Below, one piece after another: positions 49,642 to 57,554 of a stretch of 64,000 nt of DNA (positions are counted from its first letter, which is position 1; each line of letters begins with the position of its first letter). The position numbers and the translations under genes were made by a program. The DNA comes from Paraburkholderia phenazinium (GTDB taxonomy: Bacteria; Pseudomonadota; Gammaproteobacteria; Burkholderiales; Burkholderiaceae): positions 1,798,001 through 1,862,000 of the forward strand of contig NZ_FSRM01000001.1 in NCBI RefSeq assembly GCF_900141745.1, read 5' to 3'. The notes below the pieces were generated by a model. The model was not told where the DNA came from. It did no database searches and saw only the letters and a program-made list of their open reading frames with translations.

Positions 49642-49725
49642 TCAGGCTACGGTCAGCTTCACCACGCAGCACATCACGAGCACTAGCAGGGCATACGTAA
49701 CGGCGATATCGAACGGATAGCGCAT
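49642..49725 (-). CDS. Possible 27-residue membrane microprotein
   Basis: ATG at 49725 opens a 27-residue frame MRYPFDIAV... with one hydrophobic helix (TYALLVLVMCCVVKLTVA) that fills almost the whole product. No strong ribosome site: GGGAT lies near the right distance. Size and pattern recall other single-helix bacterial microproteins. It could be a chance frame. Confidence 0.3.
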   Translation of the reverse strand: MRYPFDIAVTYALLVLVMCCVVKLTVA

Positions 49726-49865
49726 GGCTTGATCCCGTGGAATTTGGTCAGCAGTCATCTTAGATAGACGATTCAGCGAGCACCGTTATCAAGCCAACAG
49801 TTCGCCAAAAGACAAGTCGCGTTTCGCGAGGCGTCGTTTGCACGATGGACAAACCAGTGGGCAGA

Positions 49866-50201
49866 TCAGGACGTCCGCGGATGCGGCACGCATGTTGTGG
49901 AGATATTGAGCAACGCGGACGGGTCGTTGGCCGCTTCGGCCCGCCGGTGTTTCGCCTCGAATGCATCGAGCTGGCGAAGCAGACGATCCAATGCGTACAA
50001 CTGAGAGCGCGTCAGATGGGCGGCATCCAGAAGCTTGTTGAGCCGGGTACGCCAGTAACGCGACGACAGGATCGGTCCGCCTCGGCCCTCGGCCAGGCTG
50101 GCCGGCATCACCGACGCAATATGTGCGATCTCCTGATCCAGGAACATCAGTTTCTGCGCGCCCTTGGGTTGAAGCTTGGCATGTGGCGTGTTTTTTAGCA
50201 T
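49866..50201 (-). CDS. Hypothetical helical protein
   Basis: 111 residues, not recognised. Soluble and mostly helical, with a conserved-looking centre (SSRYWRTRLNKLLDAAHLTRSQLYALDRLLRQLDAFEAKHR) that could be a coiled coil or helical hairpin. No signal peptide. Upstream, at 50202-50466, lie the divergent control elements of the DUF4148 gene. Confidence 0.65.
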   Translation of the reverse strand: MLKNTPHAKLQPKGAQKLMFLDQEIAHIASVMPASLAEGRGGPILSSRYWRTRLNKLLDAAHLTRSQLYALDRLLRQLDAFEAKHRRAEAANDPSALLNISTTCVPHPRTS

Positions 50202-50371
50202 CCGATATCCATCCGCGACGGGCTAATGGACGGTTGCGGCGACTTCCAGTGACGGGCGCCGGACCGGAGTTCCAATGCTATGACGGCGTGACGAAAGACA
50301 CTGTCAACAATGGTCAGGCGCTATCCCAGTATTGGAATGTTTTTGACAACAGTGTTTTCATCGCATAGGTA

Positions 50372-50400
50372 TTTACCCTAGTCATGGTTAACCATAAAAT
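50372..50400 (+). promoter_or_regulatory. DUF4148 gene promoter with operator-like palindrome
   Basis: TTTACC (50372-50377), 17 bases, TAAAAT (50395-50400). The spacer holds a perfect 12-bp palindrome ATGGTTAACCAT (50384-50395) overlapping the -10. A TTGACA at 50343-50348 is a possible second -35 without a good partner. Confidence 0.55.
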
Positions 50401-50466
50401 GTTGTCATACGTCGAACACCGTGGTCGGTGTCGCGACAGATAAGACAATTTCTGGAGGTAGTCGTC

Positions 50467-50727
50467 ATGAAGTCGCTGATCGAAGCTGCTGTTATCGCCG
50501 CCCTGATCGCTGCACCGCTTGCAGCATTTGCGCAATCGAGCCAACCGTTGACGCGCGCGGAAGTGCGCGCCCAACTCGTGGAGCTGGAGAAGGCCGGCTA
50601 TAACCCGCGCGACTGGATGAACTACCCCGAGAACATTCAAGCCGCCGAAGCTCGTGTTGCCGCCGAAAAGGCCGACGCGAGCGGCTATGGCGTCGGCAGC
50701 AACGGCTCGTCGCAAGCAGGTCATTAA
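50467..50727 (+). CDS. DUF4148 small secreted protein
   Basis: 86 residues with a signal peptide cut after AFA (about residue 21). The mature part LTRAEVRAQLVELEKAGYNPRDWMNYPENIQAAEARVAA is the typical DUF4148 pattern, abundant in several copies in Burkholderia and relatives. Function unknown; a periplasmic or outer-surface role is assumed. Good ribosome site GGAGG ten bases ahead. Confidence 0.9.
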   Translation: MKSLIEAAVIAALIAAPLAAFAQSSQPLTRAEVRAQLVELEKAGYNPRDWMNYPENIQAAEARVAAEKADASGYGVGSNGSSQAGH

Positions 50728-50920
50728 GGTCGTCAGGCGCGGTAGCGAAATGCTGCCTTGGCGAGCGGTTTGAGCATGTGTTGTATGGCTGTGCGGTCGT
50801 TGAGTCGTACGTAGGGTGACCCGAAAGGGCGCCTGTGCGGCGCACAGATTGTTGTGGGTGTTAGCTGTGCAGTGATTGAACGCCGCTGCAGTTGAACGCA
50901 GCATCTGACATGAGGCCGCT

Positions 50921-51079
50921 ATGGACGCGACTGTTTTGGCCACCGCTATTGGATTTTTGGTCTTGTTGATTGCGGTGGTTTTCGCCATTGGTCACTACCG
51001 GCGCGAGCGTGTGCGCAAGCGCGTGATCGGCGAGATGCAGCGTCGGCGGCTTTACGAGTTCAGTCGACCCAGGCATTGA
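50921..51079 (+). CDS. Small single-helix membrane protein
   Basis: 52 residues. One N-terminal helix (ATAIGFLVLLIAVVFAIGHY) followed by a strongly basic tail (RRERVRKRVIGEMQRRR). GAGG sits five bases before the ATG. The layout (MDA start, helix, RRE tail) recalls the protein at 54834-55007. Function unknown. Confidence 0.6.
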   Translation: MDATVLATAIGFLVLLIAVVFAIGHYRRERVRKRVIGEMQRRRLYEFSRPRH

Positions 51080-51268
51080 CGCTTGGCGCGGATCATCCGC
51101 GCCAAACGCGTTTGTCCTTGTGAGGCGTCCTGCATCACAAGCTTTGCTTCGATGTTAGTGCATCCGACGTATCCCAGGACGTCGCTGCCAGGCTCCAATA
51201 ATCAAGACAGCGACGGCCGCATTGGACGCCGGGTGCCTGCATCGTTGCTGCCGACGCAATGCCCTACG

Positions 51269-51466
51269 TCAAACGTAGCCCGGTTGGCGATGCGGCGGCC
51301 GGCGATGCCGATGATGTCGCGGCGGTGGCACCTGACGACAACGACGCACCAGATGACCGCGATACCAGACGTGCTTGCAGACGACTCGTGGACGCGCCTC
51401 GGCAGTGACAGGTGCGAACGCTGCGACGAACGTCGCGAGCAGGATGAGCAATACGAATTTGCGCAC
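51269..51466 (-). CDS. Small secreted Arg/His/Pro-rich protein
   Basis: 65 residues. A clear signal peptide (MRKFVLLILLATFVAAFAPVTAEA, about 24 residues) is followed by two cysteines and a basic HHRHRRPPHRQ tail. AAAGGA lies just before the start. Possibly metal- or surface-binding; no family recognised with certainty. Confidence 0.6.
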   Translation of the reverse strand: MRKFVLLILLATFVAAFAPVTAEARPRVVCKHVWYRGHLVRRCRQVPPPRHHRHRRPPHRQPGYV

Positions 51467-51480
51467 GGATCGATCCTTTA

Positions 51481-51530
51481 AGCAGAGTCAGGGTATTCGT
51501 CAGCGAGCAGAGTCAGGGCATTCGTCAGCG
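51481..51530. repeat. 25-bp tandem repeat, two copies
   Basis: Unit at 51481-51505 repeated at 51506-51530 with a single mismatch (GGGTATT versus GGGCATT). It lies between the small secreted protein gene and tRNA-Pro. Confidence 0.85.
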
Positions 51531-51575
51531 GCGGACAGAAAACATTCTGAACCGTCCATGCCCGATCGAAAAGAA

Positions 51576-51607
51576 AAAGGGTTACACGCCGAAACGTGTA
51601 ACCCTTT
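51576..51607 (-). terminator. Rho-independent terminator of tRNA-Pro
   Basis: 13-bp stem AAAGGGTTACACG / CGTGTAACCCTTT with a short loop, 8 bases downstream of tRNA-Pro on the minus strand, followed there by a T-rich tract. Confidence 0.85.
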
Positions 51608-51614
51608 GATTCCA

Positions 51615-51691
51615 TGGTCGGAGCGATAGGATTCGAACCTACGACCCTCTGATCCCAAATCAGATGCGCTACCAGGCTGCGCTACGCTCCG
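51615..51691 (-). tRNA. tRNA-Pro (TGG)
   Basis: 77 bases with encoded CCA. Acceptor CGGAGCG pairs with CGCTCCG. The anticodon loop TTTGGGA carries TGG. The T arm has GTTCGAATC. Confidence 0.97.
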
Positions 51692-51796
51692 ACGAATCAG
51701 AGATTCTATCTGGTCTGACCTATGACCGTCAATCCTGAAATAGAAAAAGCGCAAACGAGAAGCTGAAGGAGCGCGATCAGCGCTTCACCTGACCTA

Positions 51797-51955
51797 CTAG
51801 ATTCGTCCCATCAGCAGCAGGATGATCACCACGATCAGTACGATACCGAGCAGGCCGGTCGGCCGGTAGCCCCAGCCGCTGCTATACGGCCAGCTTGGCA
51901 GGGCGCCAATCAGCAGCAGGATCAGGATGATCAGCAGGATGGTTCCGAGTGTCAT
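51797..51955 (-). CDS. DUF3309 small membrane protein
   Basis: 52 residues. Two hydrophobic stretches (GTILLIILILLLIGALP and GLLGIVLIVVIILLLMG) joined by a WPYSSGWGYRPTG linker, the classic DUF3309 pattern. GGAG precedes the start. Its first 74 bases overlap the 3' end of the QueA-like reading frame in another frame. Function unknown. Confidence 0.85.
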   Translation of the reverse strand: MTLGTILLIILILLLIGALPSWPYSSGWGYRPTGLLGIVLIVVIILLLMGRI

Positions 51956-53216
51956 GCGATGTCTCCTTGTCAGGCGAGTGCGCGACTGGCGCCAGTTCGT
52001 CTGATACGGTGCGTACGTTGCGTAGGGTGGGTCCGGCACGGTTGGGCCGGCTTGACGGGACCGCCGGCATCGCGCTGTCCTTGCGGTGCGAGTCAGCAAG
52101 GCCTATGCCCGGCGCTGGGCAACGTTCCCGTTCGCGCGGATCCACCGGGCGCATCCGCGCGTCTCGCACGACGCAGGCACGCCGCTCGATCCACACGGAA
52201 TCGCCAAACTCATGCGTGCGATAGCGATGCGCCTCCAGCTCATCGGTCACGCCCTGCAGCGTCAGGGTATCGGTGAAGGCGCGCAACAACGCGTAGTGGC
52301 TGGTGTCCGGCTCATGCGTACCGGAGACAATCACATCCACCGCATGCAACTGCGTCTGTGGTCCGATTCGTTGCGTGGCGACGCCGTCGCCCGCGTGCAC
52401 GACGCCGTTGCTGCTCGCCGCGTGTTCAAGCGCCCGCACAACTGTCGTGCCGATAGCGACGACGCGTCCCTTCTGTGCACGCGTCGCAGCGATCAGCGCA
52501 GCAGTGGCCGCCGGAATGCGATAGGGTTCGTCGAGCGGCAAGCGCTGATCGAGCGCCGCGTCGCCGGTGGATGACAGGCCCGCTGCGTGCGTCAACGTCG
52601 CAAACGGAATGCCGCGCACCTGCAGCGCATCGATGCTGCGCCAGTCGAGCACGAAGCCGGCGGAGGGCGGTTCGAACGCCACTGGCTGTGCGGCGATCGG
52701 CGTCCACACATCCCATAACGCCAGCGCCTCGTGCAGATGGGCGTACTGCACCGGCTTGCCTTGTTGTGCCAGCGTCTCCCAGATGTGCGCCGCGTCCGCA
52801 TGAAACTGCAGCTCCACGAGACGCGGATGATCGAGCATCCGCACGATGGTCGCCTCGAGCTTGCCGAAGCTCAGCCGGTCACCAGGCGCGAGCAGTGGCG
52901 GGGCAGCACGTGCTTCGGTCGGCGTGTGAAAATCGCCGCCCCCGAACACCACGGCAGTAAAGCGTTTGACGTCTTGTGGATCGAGCGACGCGCGTCCCGC
53001 GAGGCGAATTTCGATCACGGCACCGCTGCGTCGATGGATGCCGTGCAGACTGGCGGGTAGCGTTGCAGCATCGTTCGCGATTACGCAATCGCCCGGGCGC
53101 AGCAGTTCCACGAATGCGTGGCGTGGTCGATGCTCGATATGCCCGTGACGGTCGACCACCAGCAGGCGTGCATCGTGAGGACGTTGAACAGGCAGCGTGG
53201 CGGCGCGCATCGTCAT
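51882..53216 (-). CDS. Divergent QueA-like (SAM:tRNA ribosyltransferase-isomerase family) protein with C-terminal extension
   Basis: 444 residues. The core (about 1-361) aligns with QueA by blocks: LLRPGDCVIAND, SFGKLEATIV, LDQRLPLDEPYRIPAATAALIAATRAQKGRVVAIGTTVVRALEH, and HRYRTHEFGDSVWIERR at the end. But the usual VNDTRVIPARL becomes ANDAATLPASL, and the TNFHLPKSTL block is SGTHEPDTSHYALL, so activity may differ from queuosine synthesis. The last 83 residues have no family match and overlap the DUF3309 gene. Start ATGA-overlaps the SDR stop; likely one operon with the SDR. Confidence 0.8.
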   Translation of the reverse strand: MTMRAATLPVQRPHDARLLVVDRHGHIEHRPRHAFVELLRPGDCVIANDAATLPASLHGIHRRSGAVIEIRLAGRASLDPQDVKRFTAVVFGGGDFHTPTEARAAPPLLAPGDRLSFGKLEATIVRMLDHPRLVELQFHADAAHIWETLAQQGKPVQYAHLHEALALWDVWTPIAAQPVAFEPPSAGFVLDWRSIDALQVRGIPFATLTHAAGLSSTGDAALDQRLPLDEPYRIPAATAALIAATRAQKGRVVAIGTTVVRALEHAASSNGVVHAGDGVATQRIGPQTQLHAVDVIVSGTHEPDTSHYALLRAFTDTLTLQGVTDELEAHRYRTHEFGDSVWIERRACVVRDARMRPVDPRERERCPAPGIGLADSHRKDSAMPAVPSSRPNRAGPTLRNVRTVSDELAPVAHSPDKETSHDTRNHPADHPDPAADWRPAKLAV

Positions 53217-53947
53217 GCTCGTACTCCTTCAAGGTGGGCCGGATCGCGCAGCGCATGCAATGCCGCTTCGATTGCGTCGGCGAATTCGCGAGCTGCGTCG
53301 GCGGGACGCTTCAGGGTCGTGGGGTCGTCGCCGGGCGCAGCGAGGGCATGCAGCGGTGTGTCCATGTCCCCAGGATCGAGCGACAGCACACGCACTTTCT
53401 GCGTGGCCAGTTCCTGGTCCCAGATGCGGCTCAGATGACGCAGGCCGGCCTTGCTCGCACCGTATGCGCCCCAGCCCGGATACGGCTCGATTGCCGCATC
53501 ACTCGAGACGTTCAGCACGACGGCGCCGCCCCGTTCGCGTGCGGCGGCAGTGAGCGAGCCAAGCAGCGCGCGCGTGAGGCGGAACGGCCCGAGCAGATTG
53601 GTCGCCAGCGCCGTTTCGAAATCTTCGCACTCCGTATCGGCGAGCAGCGCGAGCGGCACTGGACCGAGCGCGGATGCATTGTTCACCAGCACGTCGACGC
53701 CGCCGAGCAGGCCGCTGATCTGCATCGCGAGCGGATAGATGTCATCCTTGTTCGACATATCGCCGACGATACCCGCCACCTTCGGACGTGCCGCAGCCAC
53801 CTCGGCCACGCGCCGTTGATCGCGAGCCACGAAAGCGACGCGCGCGCCGCGCGTCAGCAGTTCGTCCATCAAAGCGAGGCCGAGCCCCGAGGTCCCGCCG
53901 GTCAGAGCGACACGAATGTCTTGCAGATTGTGGGGCGTGTGGATCAT
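53213..53947 (-). CDS. Short-chain dehydrogenase/reductase
   Basis: 244 residues. Cofactor motif TGGTSGLGLAL, structural NNAS, catalytic S in NVSSDA and Y-x3-K in YGASK. Classical SDR of the NAD(P) type; a D in IVGDMSNKDD follows the second strand. Four-base ATGA overlap with the QueA-like gene and 123 bases from the divergent XRE-cupin gene. Substrate unknown. Confidence 0.92.
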   Translation of the reverse strand: MIHTPHNLQDIRVALTGGTSGLGLALMDELLTRGARVAFVARDQRRVAEVAAARPKVAGIVGDMSNKDDIYPLAMQISGLLGGVDVLVNNASALGPVPLALLADTECEDFETALATNLLGPFRLTRALLGSLTAAARERGGAVVLNVSSDAAIEPYPGWGAYGASKAGLRHLSRIWDQELATQKVRVLSLDPGDMDTPLHALAAPGDDPTTLKRPADAAREFADAIEAALHALRDPAHLEGVRA

Positions 53948-54070
53948 GTGAGTTCTCCGGTTCAGGGCGAGACGATCGCTTCACCCGCGCCGTCTCGATG
54001 GCCCGATAATAGGAACCCCACGGCGCACGGCCGAGTGCGATGTCCAATTCCTTGTCAGAAAGTCGATACG

Positions 54071-54676
54071 ATGGACGAGACTGCTTTTGAACCCGCTCCC
54101 GAGAGCGGGCCCGACAGGTCGAACGCGGCCCAGCATCTGGCGCGCAACCTCGTAGCGTTGCGTCACGCGCGTGCGTTGACCCAGGAAGGGTTGGCGAAGT
54201 CGTCGGGAGTGCCGCGTTCGACGGTGGCCAATCTGGAATCGGGCGAAGGCAATCCATCGCTGGCGGTGCTGATGAAGGTGGCCAGTGCGCTTGGCGCGCC
54301 GCTCGATGAATTGCTCGCCTCGCCACGTGCCAAGGTCCGCAAATGGTCAGTCGACGATATCTCCGCGCAAAATCGCGGCAACGGTTTGACGATCCGCCCA
54401 CTGGTCCCGGAGCCTGTGCCGGATGGCATTCTGGAGACGATGGCGTTTGCGCCGGGCGCCTACATGCGTGGCACGCCGCATCTGCCCGGCACGCGCGAGT
54501 ACTTCACCTGCATGGAAGGGCGGGTCGCGATTTTTGTGGCGGGTGAACGGCACGGACTCGAAACGGGCGATGTGCTCGCGTTTCCTGGCCATGTGCCGCA
54601 TTCGTATCGCAATGAGGATCCGCAGCGCGACGCGTTAGGGGTATCGATTGTGGTGCTGGCCAAGGCTGGGGTATAG
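54071..54676 (+). CDS. XRE-family regulator with cupin domain
   Basis: 201 residues. N-terminal helix-turn-helix (LARNLVALRHARALTQEGLAKSSGVPRSTVANLESGEGNPSL) and a C-terminal cupin (GTPHLPGTREYFTCMEGRVAIFVAGERHGLETGDVLAFPGHVPHSYRN). Such proteins sense a small ligand and control nearby genes. Divergent from the SDR/QueA-like pair 123 bases away, so these are its likely targets. The frame extends far upstream but antisense to those genes; ATG 54071 fits the domain start. Confidence 0.92.
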   Translation: MDETAFEPAPESGPDRSNAAQHLARNLVALRHARALTQEGLAKSSGVPRSTVANLESGEGNPSLAVLMKVASALGAPLDELLASPRAKVRKWSVDDISAQNRGNGLTIRPLVPEPVPDGILETMAFAPGAYMRGTPHLPGTREYFTCMEGRVAIFVAGERHGLETGDVLAFPGHVPHSYRNEDPQRDALGVSIVVLAKAGV

Positions 54677-54833
54677 CGCTGCGGCGTCGCGGACAGCGCA
54701 ATAACCTTCCGTGCCGCGGGGCTTCGTTACCGCGCGGCAAATCGGATCATGCCGACCGAGCGTAGCGCATCTCGCGGCTGTAAAACTGAATGGCCGCGAG
54801 GGCGGTAGAGGTCAGCGCGGTGTCGGCGCCGGG

Positions 54834-55007
54834 TCAGTGCCTGCGGCGCGTCCAGTTGAGCACGTGATGCTCGGACAGCCAGTGATGCATCATGCCTTCA
54901 CCGTTGTGCTCACGCCGGTAGGTCCGCGATTCGAAAACCGACAAACCTATCAGGACCAGCAGGCCCACCGCGAGCCCGACAAAACCCGCGATCGATTCAG
55001 CGTCCAT
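54834..55007 (-). CDS. Small single-helix membrane protein
   Basis: 57 residues. MDAESIAGFVGLAVGLLVLIGLS helix then a basic/histidine tail (RTYRREHNGEGMMHHWLSEHH). A perfect AAGGAGG precedes the start. Layout resembles the protein at 50921-51079. Function unknown. Confidence 0.65.
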   Translation of the reverse strand: MDAESIAGFVGLAVGLLVLIGLSVFESRTYRREHNGEGMMHHWLSEHHVLNWTRRRH

Positions 55008-55186
55008 GGCAGCCTCCTTCGTCGATTGCAGCCATGTGTACATAGTAGGTCAGACGGCAAAAAACGGCATATGTCATACGCATAGGCACACGGCGTCGTG
55101 ATGGCCGATGGCGGCCACTGCCGCAAAAAGACTTTGCAGGTAGACTCTCGGCGCGCTTGCGCTGTTATGTTTCCTTTAGAGAGTCT

Positions 55187-55375
55187 ATGAATCGCGCCCT
55201 TTTGATTGTATTTGCTGCAGTAGTCCTGGCGGGCTGCTCGAATGATCCCGCGTCCGGCCACCATGGCTCGCCGCCGAAAGACCCGGCTGATTATCACGGC
55301 GTGCCGACCGACGACCGGCCGCCTTCCATGCTGGACACGCCGGATACGGCGCGACCCGCGCAGCCGCCGCAATAA
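55187..55375 (+). CDS. Small lipoprotein
   Basis: 62 residues. Signal MNRALLIVFAAVVLAGC with lipobox LAGC, then a short hydrophilic Pro/Asp-rich mature part. AGAGAG precedes the ATG. Function unknown. Confidence 0.65.
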   Translation: MNRALLIVFAAVVLAGCSNDPASGHHGSPPKDPADYHGVPTDDRPPSMLDTPDTARPAQPPQ

Positions 55376-55568
55376 AGGCGAAGCACCGGCGCGGGCACGC
55401 CGGCGCTTCTGACCCGCGCAGACTGTTCGCGCGGAGAGCGCGGGCTGCGTACCATTCTAGGGTGCCGGGTGCGCCTGATATGTATGCGCTTGTTTCAAGC
55501 GGTAACTGGAATGCGCGAGCGGCTGGCAGAGAATCCGCTACCACTCCGTAGATATCCCCAGACTTGAT

Positions 55569-55877
55569 TCAACCGCGTTCCTGCACGCAAACCCACGGCG
55601 AGACCACCACGGCCCAAAGGTCTGGATCGCGCGCGGCGAAATCGGCAGCGGTTTCGCCCGGCATGCGCTCGACGAGGCCCGCTGACAACCACTGCGTTAC
55701 CTGGGCCGTATCGTCGCTGGCAATCGCCTCGGCGACGCTGACCAGATCGAGGTCCCGCGCGACGTGCAGCAGGATGCCGCGCGCAAAGAAGCGCTCGAGC
55801 TCAGGCCAGCCGATTTTCGCGGTTTCCGCGAGCAGCGAGAGGTAAAGCGGACTGTGGGCGGCGTCGTTCGATGTCAT
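55569..55877 (-). CDS. DUF2288 family protein
   Basis: 102 residues. The block LLAETAKIGWPELERFFARGILLHVARDLDLVSVAEAIASDDTAQVTQWLSAGLV and the ending LWAVVVSPWVCVQE are the DUF2288 pattern. Soluble. Function unknown. Divergent from the pentapeptide-repeat gene. Confidence 0.85.
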   Translation of the reverse strand: MTSNDAAHSPLYLSLLAETAKIGWPELERFFARGILLHVARDLDLVSVAEAIASDDTAQVTQWLSAGLVERMPGETAADFAARDPDLWAVVVSPWVCVQERG

Positions 55878-56075
55878 CGGATCAGGCGGTGTTAAAAGCG
55901 GTGGTTGACAGGCGGCCGCTACTATAAACCATCAGCGAGCGCCCTCCACAGCGAAGGCGCGTTCGGGTACGCTTGCCGTTTTCGGCGAATCGGCGTTGGG
56001 CCTTTTCGCTCTAACTTAAGTGGCTCACAAGGTTTTTGGGTCCAGCACGCGCCGGTCGAACGGAACAACTTTTTC

Positions 56076-56786
56076 ATGTCGCTCAATTCTACGACGCCTG
56101 CCGCGGGCGTTCACATCGTCGCCGATGCCACGCTCGCACGTGAAGACGTGCAGCGATTGCTCGCCGCCACTCATGGTCCGATTCGGTTCGAAGACTGCGA
56201 CTTCGAGGGCGCGGATCTGTCGCGGCTCGATTTGCGTAGCGCCGAATTTCATCGCTGCACCATCGTCGAGGCTTCGTTTTTCGGCGCCGCACTGACGCAA
56301 AGCCGCTGGTTGCGTTGCCGTGGGCGGCAGGCGGATTTCGCCTCGGCGGACCTCGTCGACGCCGTGTTTCAGTCGAGCGATCTCAACAATACGAGCTGGC
56401 GCCGCGCCAAGCTCGCGTCAGTCAACTACACCGGATGCAAACTCACAGGCGCGAACTTCGAGGCCTGCACCGCGCTAGGCCTGACGTTCGTCGAGACGCT
56501 GCTGGTCGGCGCGCATCTGCGTGGCCTGTCATTTCGCAAAGCCACGCTGCAAGAACTCGATTTCTCCGATGCCGACCTCGCTGGCGCCGACTTCCGGGAG
56601 GCGCGGTTCGAAGGCGGCAGCCTCAGGGACGCGAACCTCAAAGGTGCTCGTTTCGATGGCGCAGACCTGCGCCTCGCCGATCTGAGCGGCGTACGTCTCG
56701 TGGACGCGGGACTGTTTCGCGGCGCGACGATTTCCCACCAGCAGGCCGCTGTGCTGGTGACTGAACTGGGGCTGCGCGTCTTGTGA
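56076..56786 (+). CDS. Pentapeptide-repeat protein
   Basis: 236 residues. From about residue 38 to the end runs an uninterrupted A(D/N)LXX pattern (FEGADLSRLDLRSAEF, ADLVDAVFQSSDLNN, ADLAGADFREARFEG, GARFDGADLRLADLSG), predicted to form a right-handed quadrilateral beta-helix. Families with this fold include gyrase-protecting Qnr proteins and effectors; no specific role can be read here. Start 56076 gives MSLNSTTP; the frame is open to 55905. Confidence 0.88.
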   Translation: MSLNSTTPAAGVHIVADATLAREDVQRLLAATHGPIRFEDCDFEGADLSRLDLRSAEFHRCTIVEASFFGAALTQSRWLRCRGRQADFASADLVDAVFQSSDLNNTSWRRAKLASVNYTGCKLTGANFEACTALGLTFVETLLVGAHLRGLSFRKATLQELDFSDADLAGADFREARFEGGSLRDANLKGARFDGADLRLADLSGVRLVDAGLFRGATISHQQAAVLVTELGLRVL

Positions 56787-57247
56787 TGCGCCGGGTTAGC
56801 GGATGACGGCTAGCGAGTGCTTTATCTCGTCGGATTTAACCGATAAAAAATGGCTAAAATGCTCCGCGAGATGCGAATTAATCCAGAATAACTGAAAAGT
56901 CGCATTATGCGAATGGCCGCGACCCGCGATTAAATACAACTGGAACGTGCGCCTTCGCACCAAAGACGACCGAAGGCGGGCAAGGGAAATCGGCGCTAGT
57001 AATCACCGGAAAAATGCTTTCAGGATTTGACAGTTAAATCGGAACGTGGCTCAATCGTGCAGTGCGGCGTTGCTCCAGAACGCAATGCCAGTAAGGACTT
57101 CATGTTGTACGGGCAGGTTTGGTAGTGATCCTCATAAGCCCGTCATTCCGTTTCATTTGAATCGCGTTATTCGAACTATCTCATTAATTTTCGTTCACGG
57201 AATGCGTATTCCGTGCGGCGAAGCACATTTTTTGCGAAATTAATCGA
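56787..57247. other. AT-rich gene-free region
   Basis: About 460 bases, visibly AT-richer than the flanks. No credible coding frame. It leads to the sRNA promoter at 57248. Confidence 0.5.
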
Positions 57248-57276
57248 TTGCATGCCCCTGCCGCCGTTGATAGATT
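57248..57276 (+). promoter_or_regulatory. Promoter of candidate sRNA
   Basis: TTGCAT (57248-57253), 17-base spacer, TAGATT (57271-57276). Predicted transcript start near 57283. Confidence 0.45.
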
Positions 57277-57283
57277 CGGTTTT

Positions 57284-57357
57284 GGCGCATGGTGAACCGG
57301 TCCTTTACCGATATGCGCCGAACCCCCGTTAGCCCGGCCTCGAGCCGGGCTTTTTTT
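57284..57357 (+). ncRNA. Candidate intergenic sRNA with two hairpins
   Basis: GGCGCAT (57284-57290) pairs with ATGCGCC (57313-57319), extended inside by GGTGAA/TTTACC around the loop CCGGTCC. A short linker leads to the terminator hairpin AGCCCGGC/GCCGGGCT (57331-57351) and seven T residues. A promoter-like pair sits at the right distance upstream. The free C-rich loop could pair with G-rich ribosome sites. No known sRNA family recognised. Confidence 0.5.
57331..57357 (+). terminator. Rho-independent terminator of candidate sRNA
   Basis: 8-bp stem AGCCCGGC/GCCGGGCT, loop CTCGA, T7. It is far from the 3' end of any gene on the + strand (545 bases past the pentapeptide gene), so an own transcript is likely. 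Confidence 0.85.
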
Positions 57358-57554
57358 CGTCAGGGGATCAGATGAATTGCATTCGATGATATTTATAGCG
57401 GTTCAATTCACGCCAAATGAGAACTCTCGGTTAACGGATATGAGCGTGCTCACACCGCTTTAAGCCGGTCTTAAAGTCATGACCGGAGCACGAATTGTCG
57501 CGGAGCGGGGGCGGCGCCGTGTCGTGCAGCGCCGCTTGCGGGTCTCATTCGCGC

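Noticed and set aside
51500..51754. 84-codon minus frame over tRNA-Pro
   Set aside because: It is the translation of tRNA-Pro (RRSVAQPGSASDLGSEGRRFESY pattern), an established annotation artefact.
52976..54070. Upstream extension of the XRE-cupin frame by 365 codons
   Set aside because: The extension is antisense to the SDR and QueA-like genes; the helix-turn-helix starts shortly after 54071.
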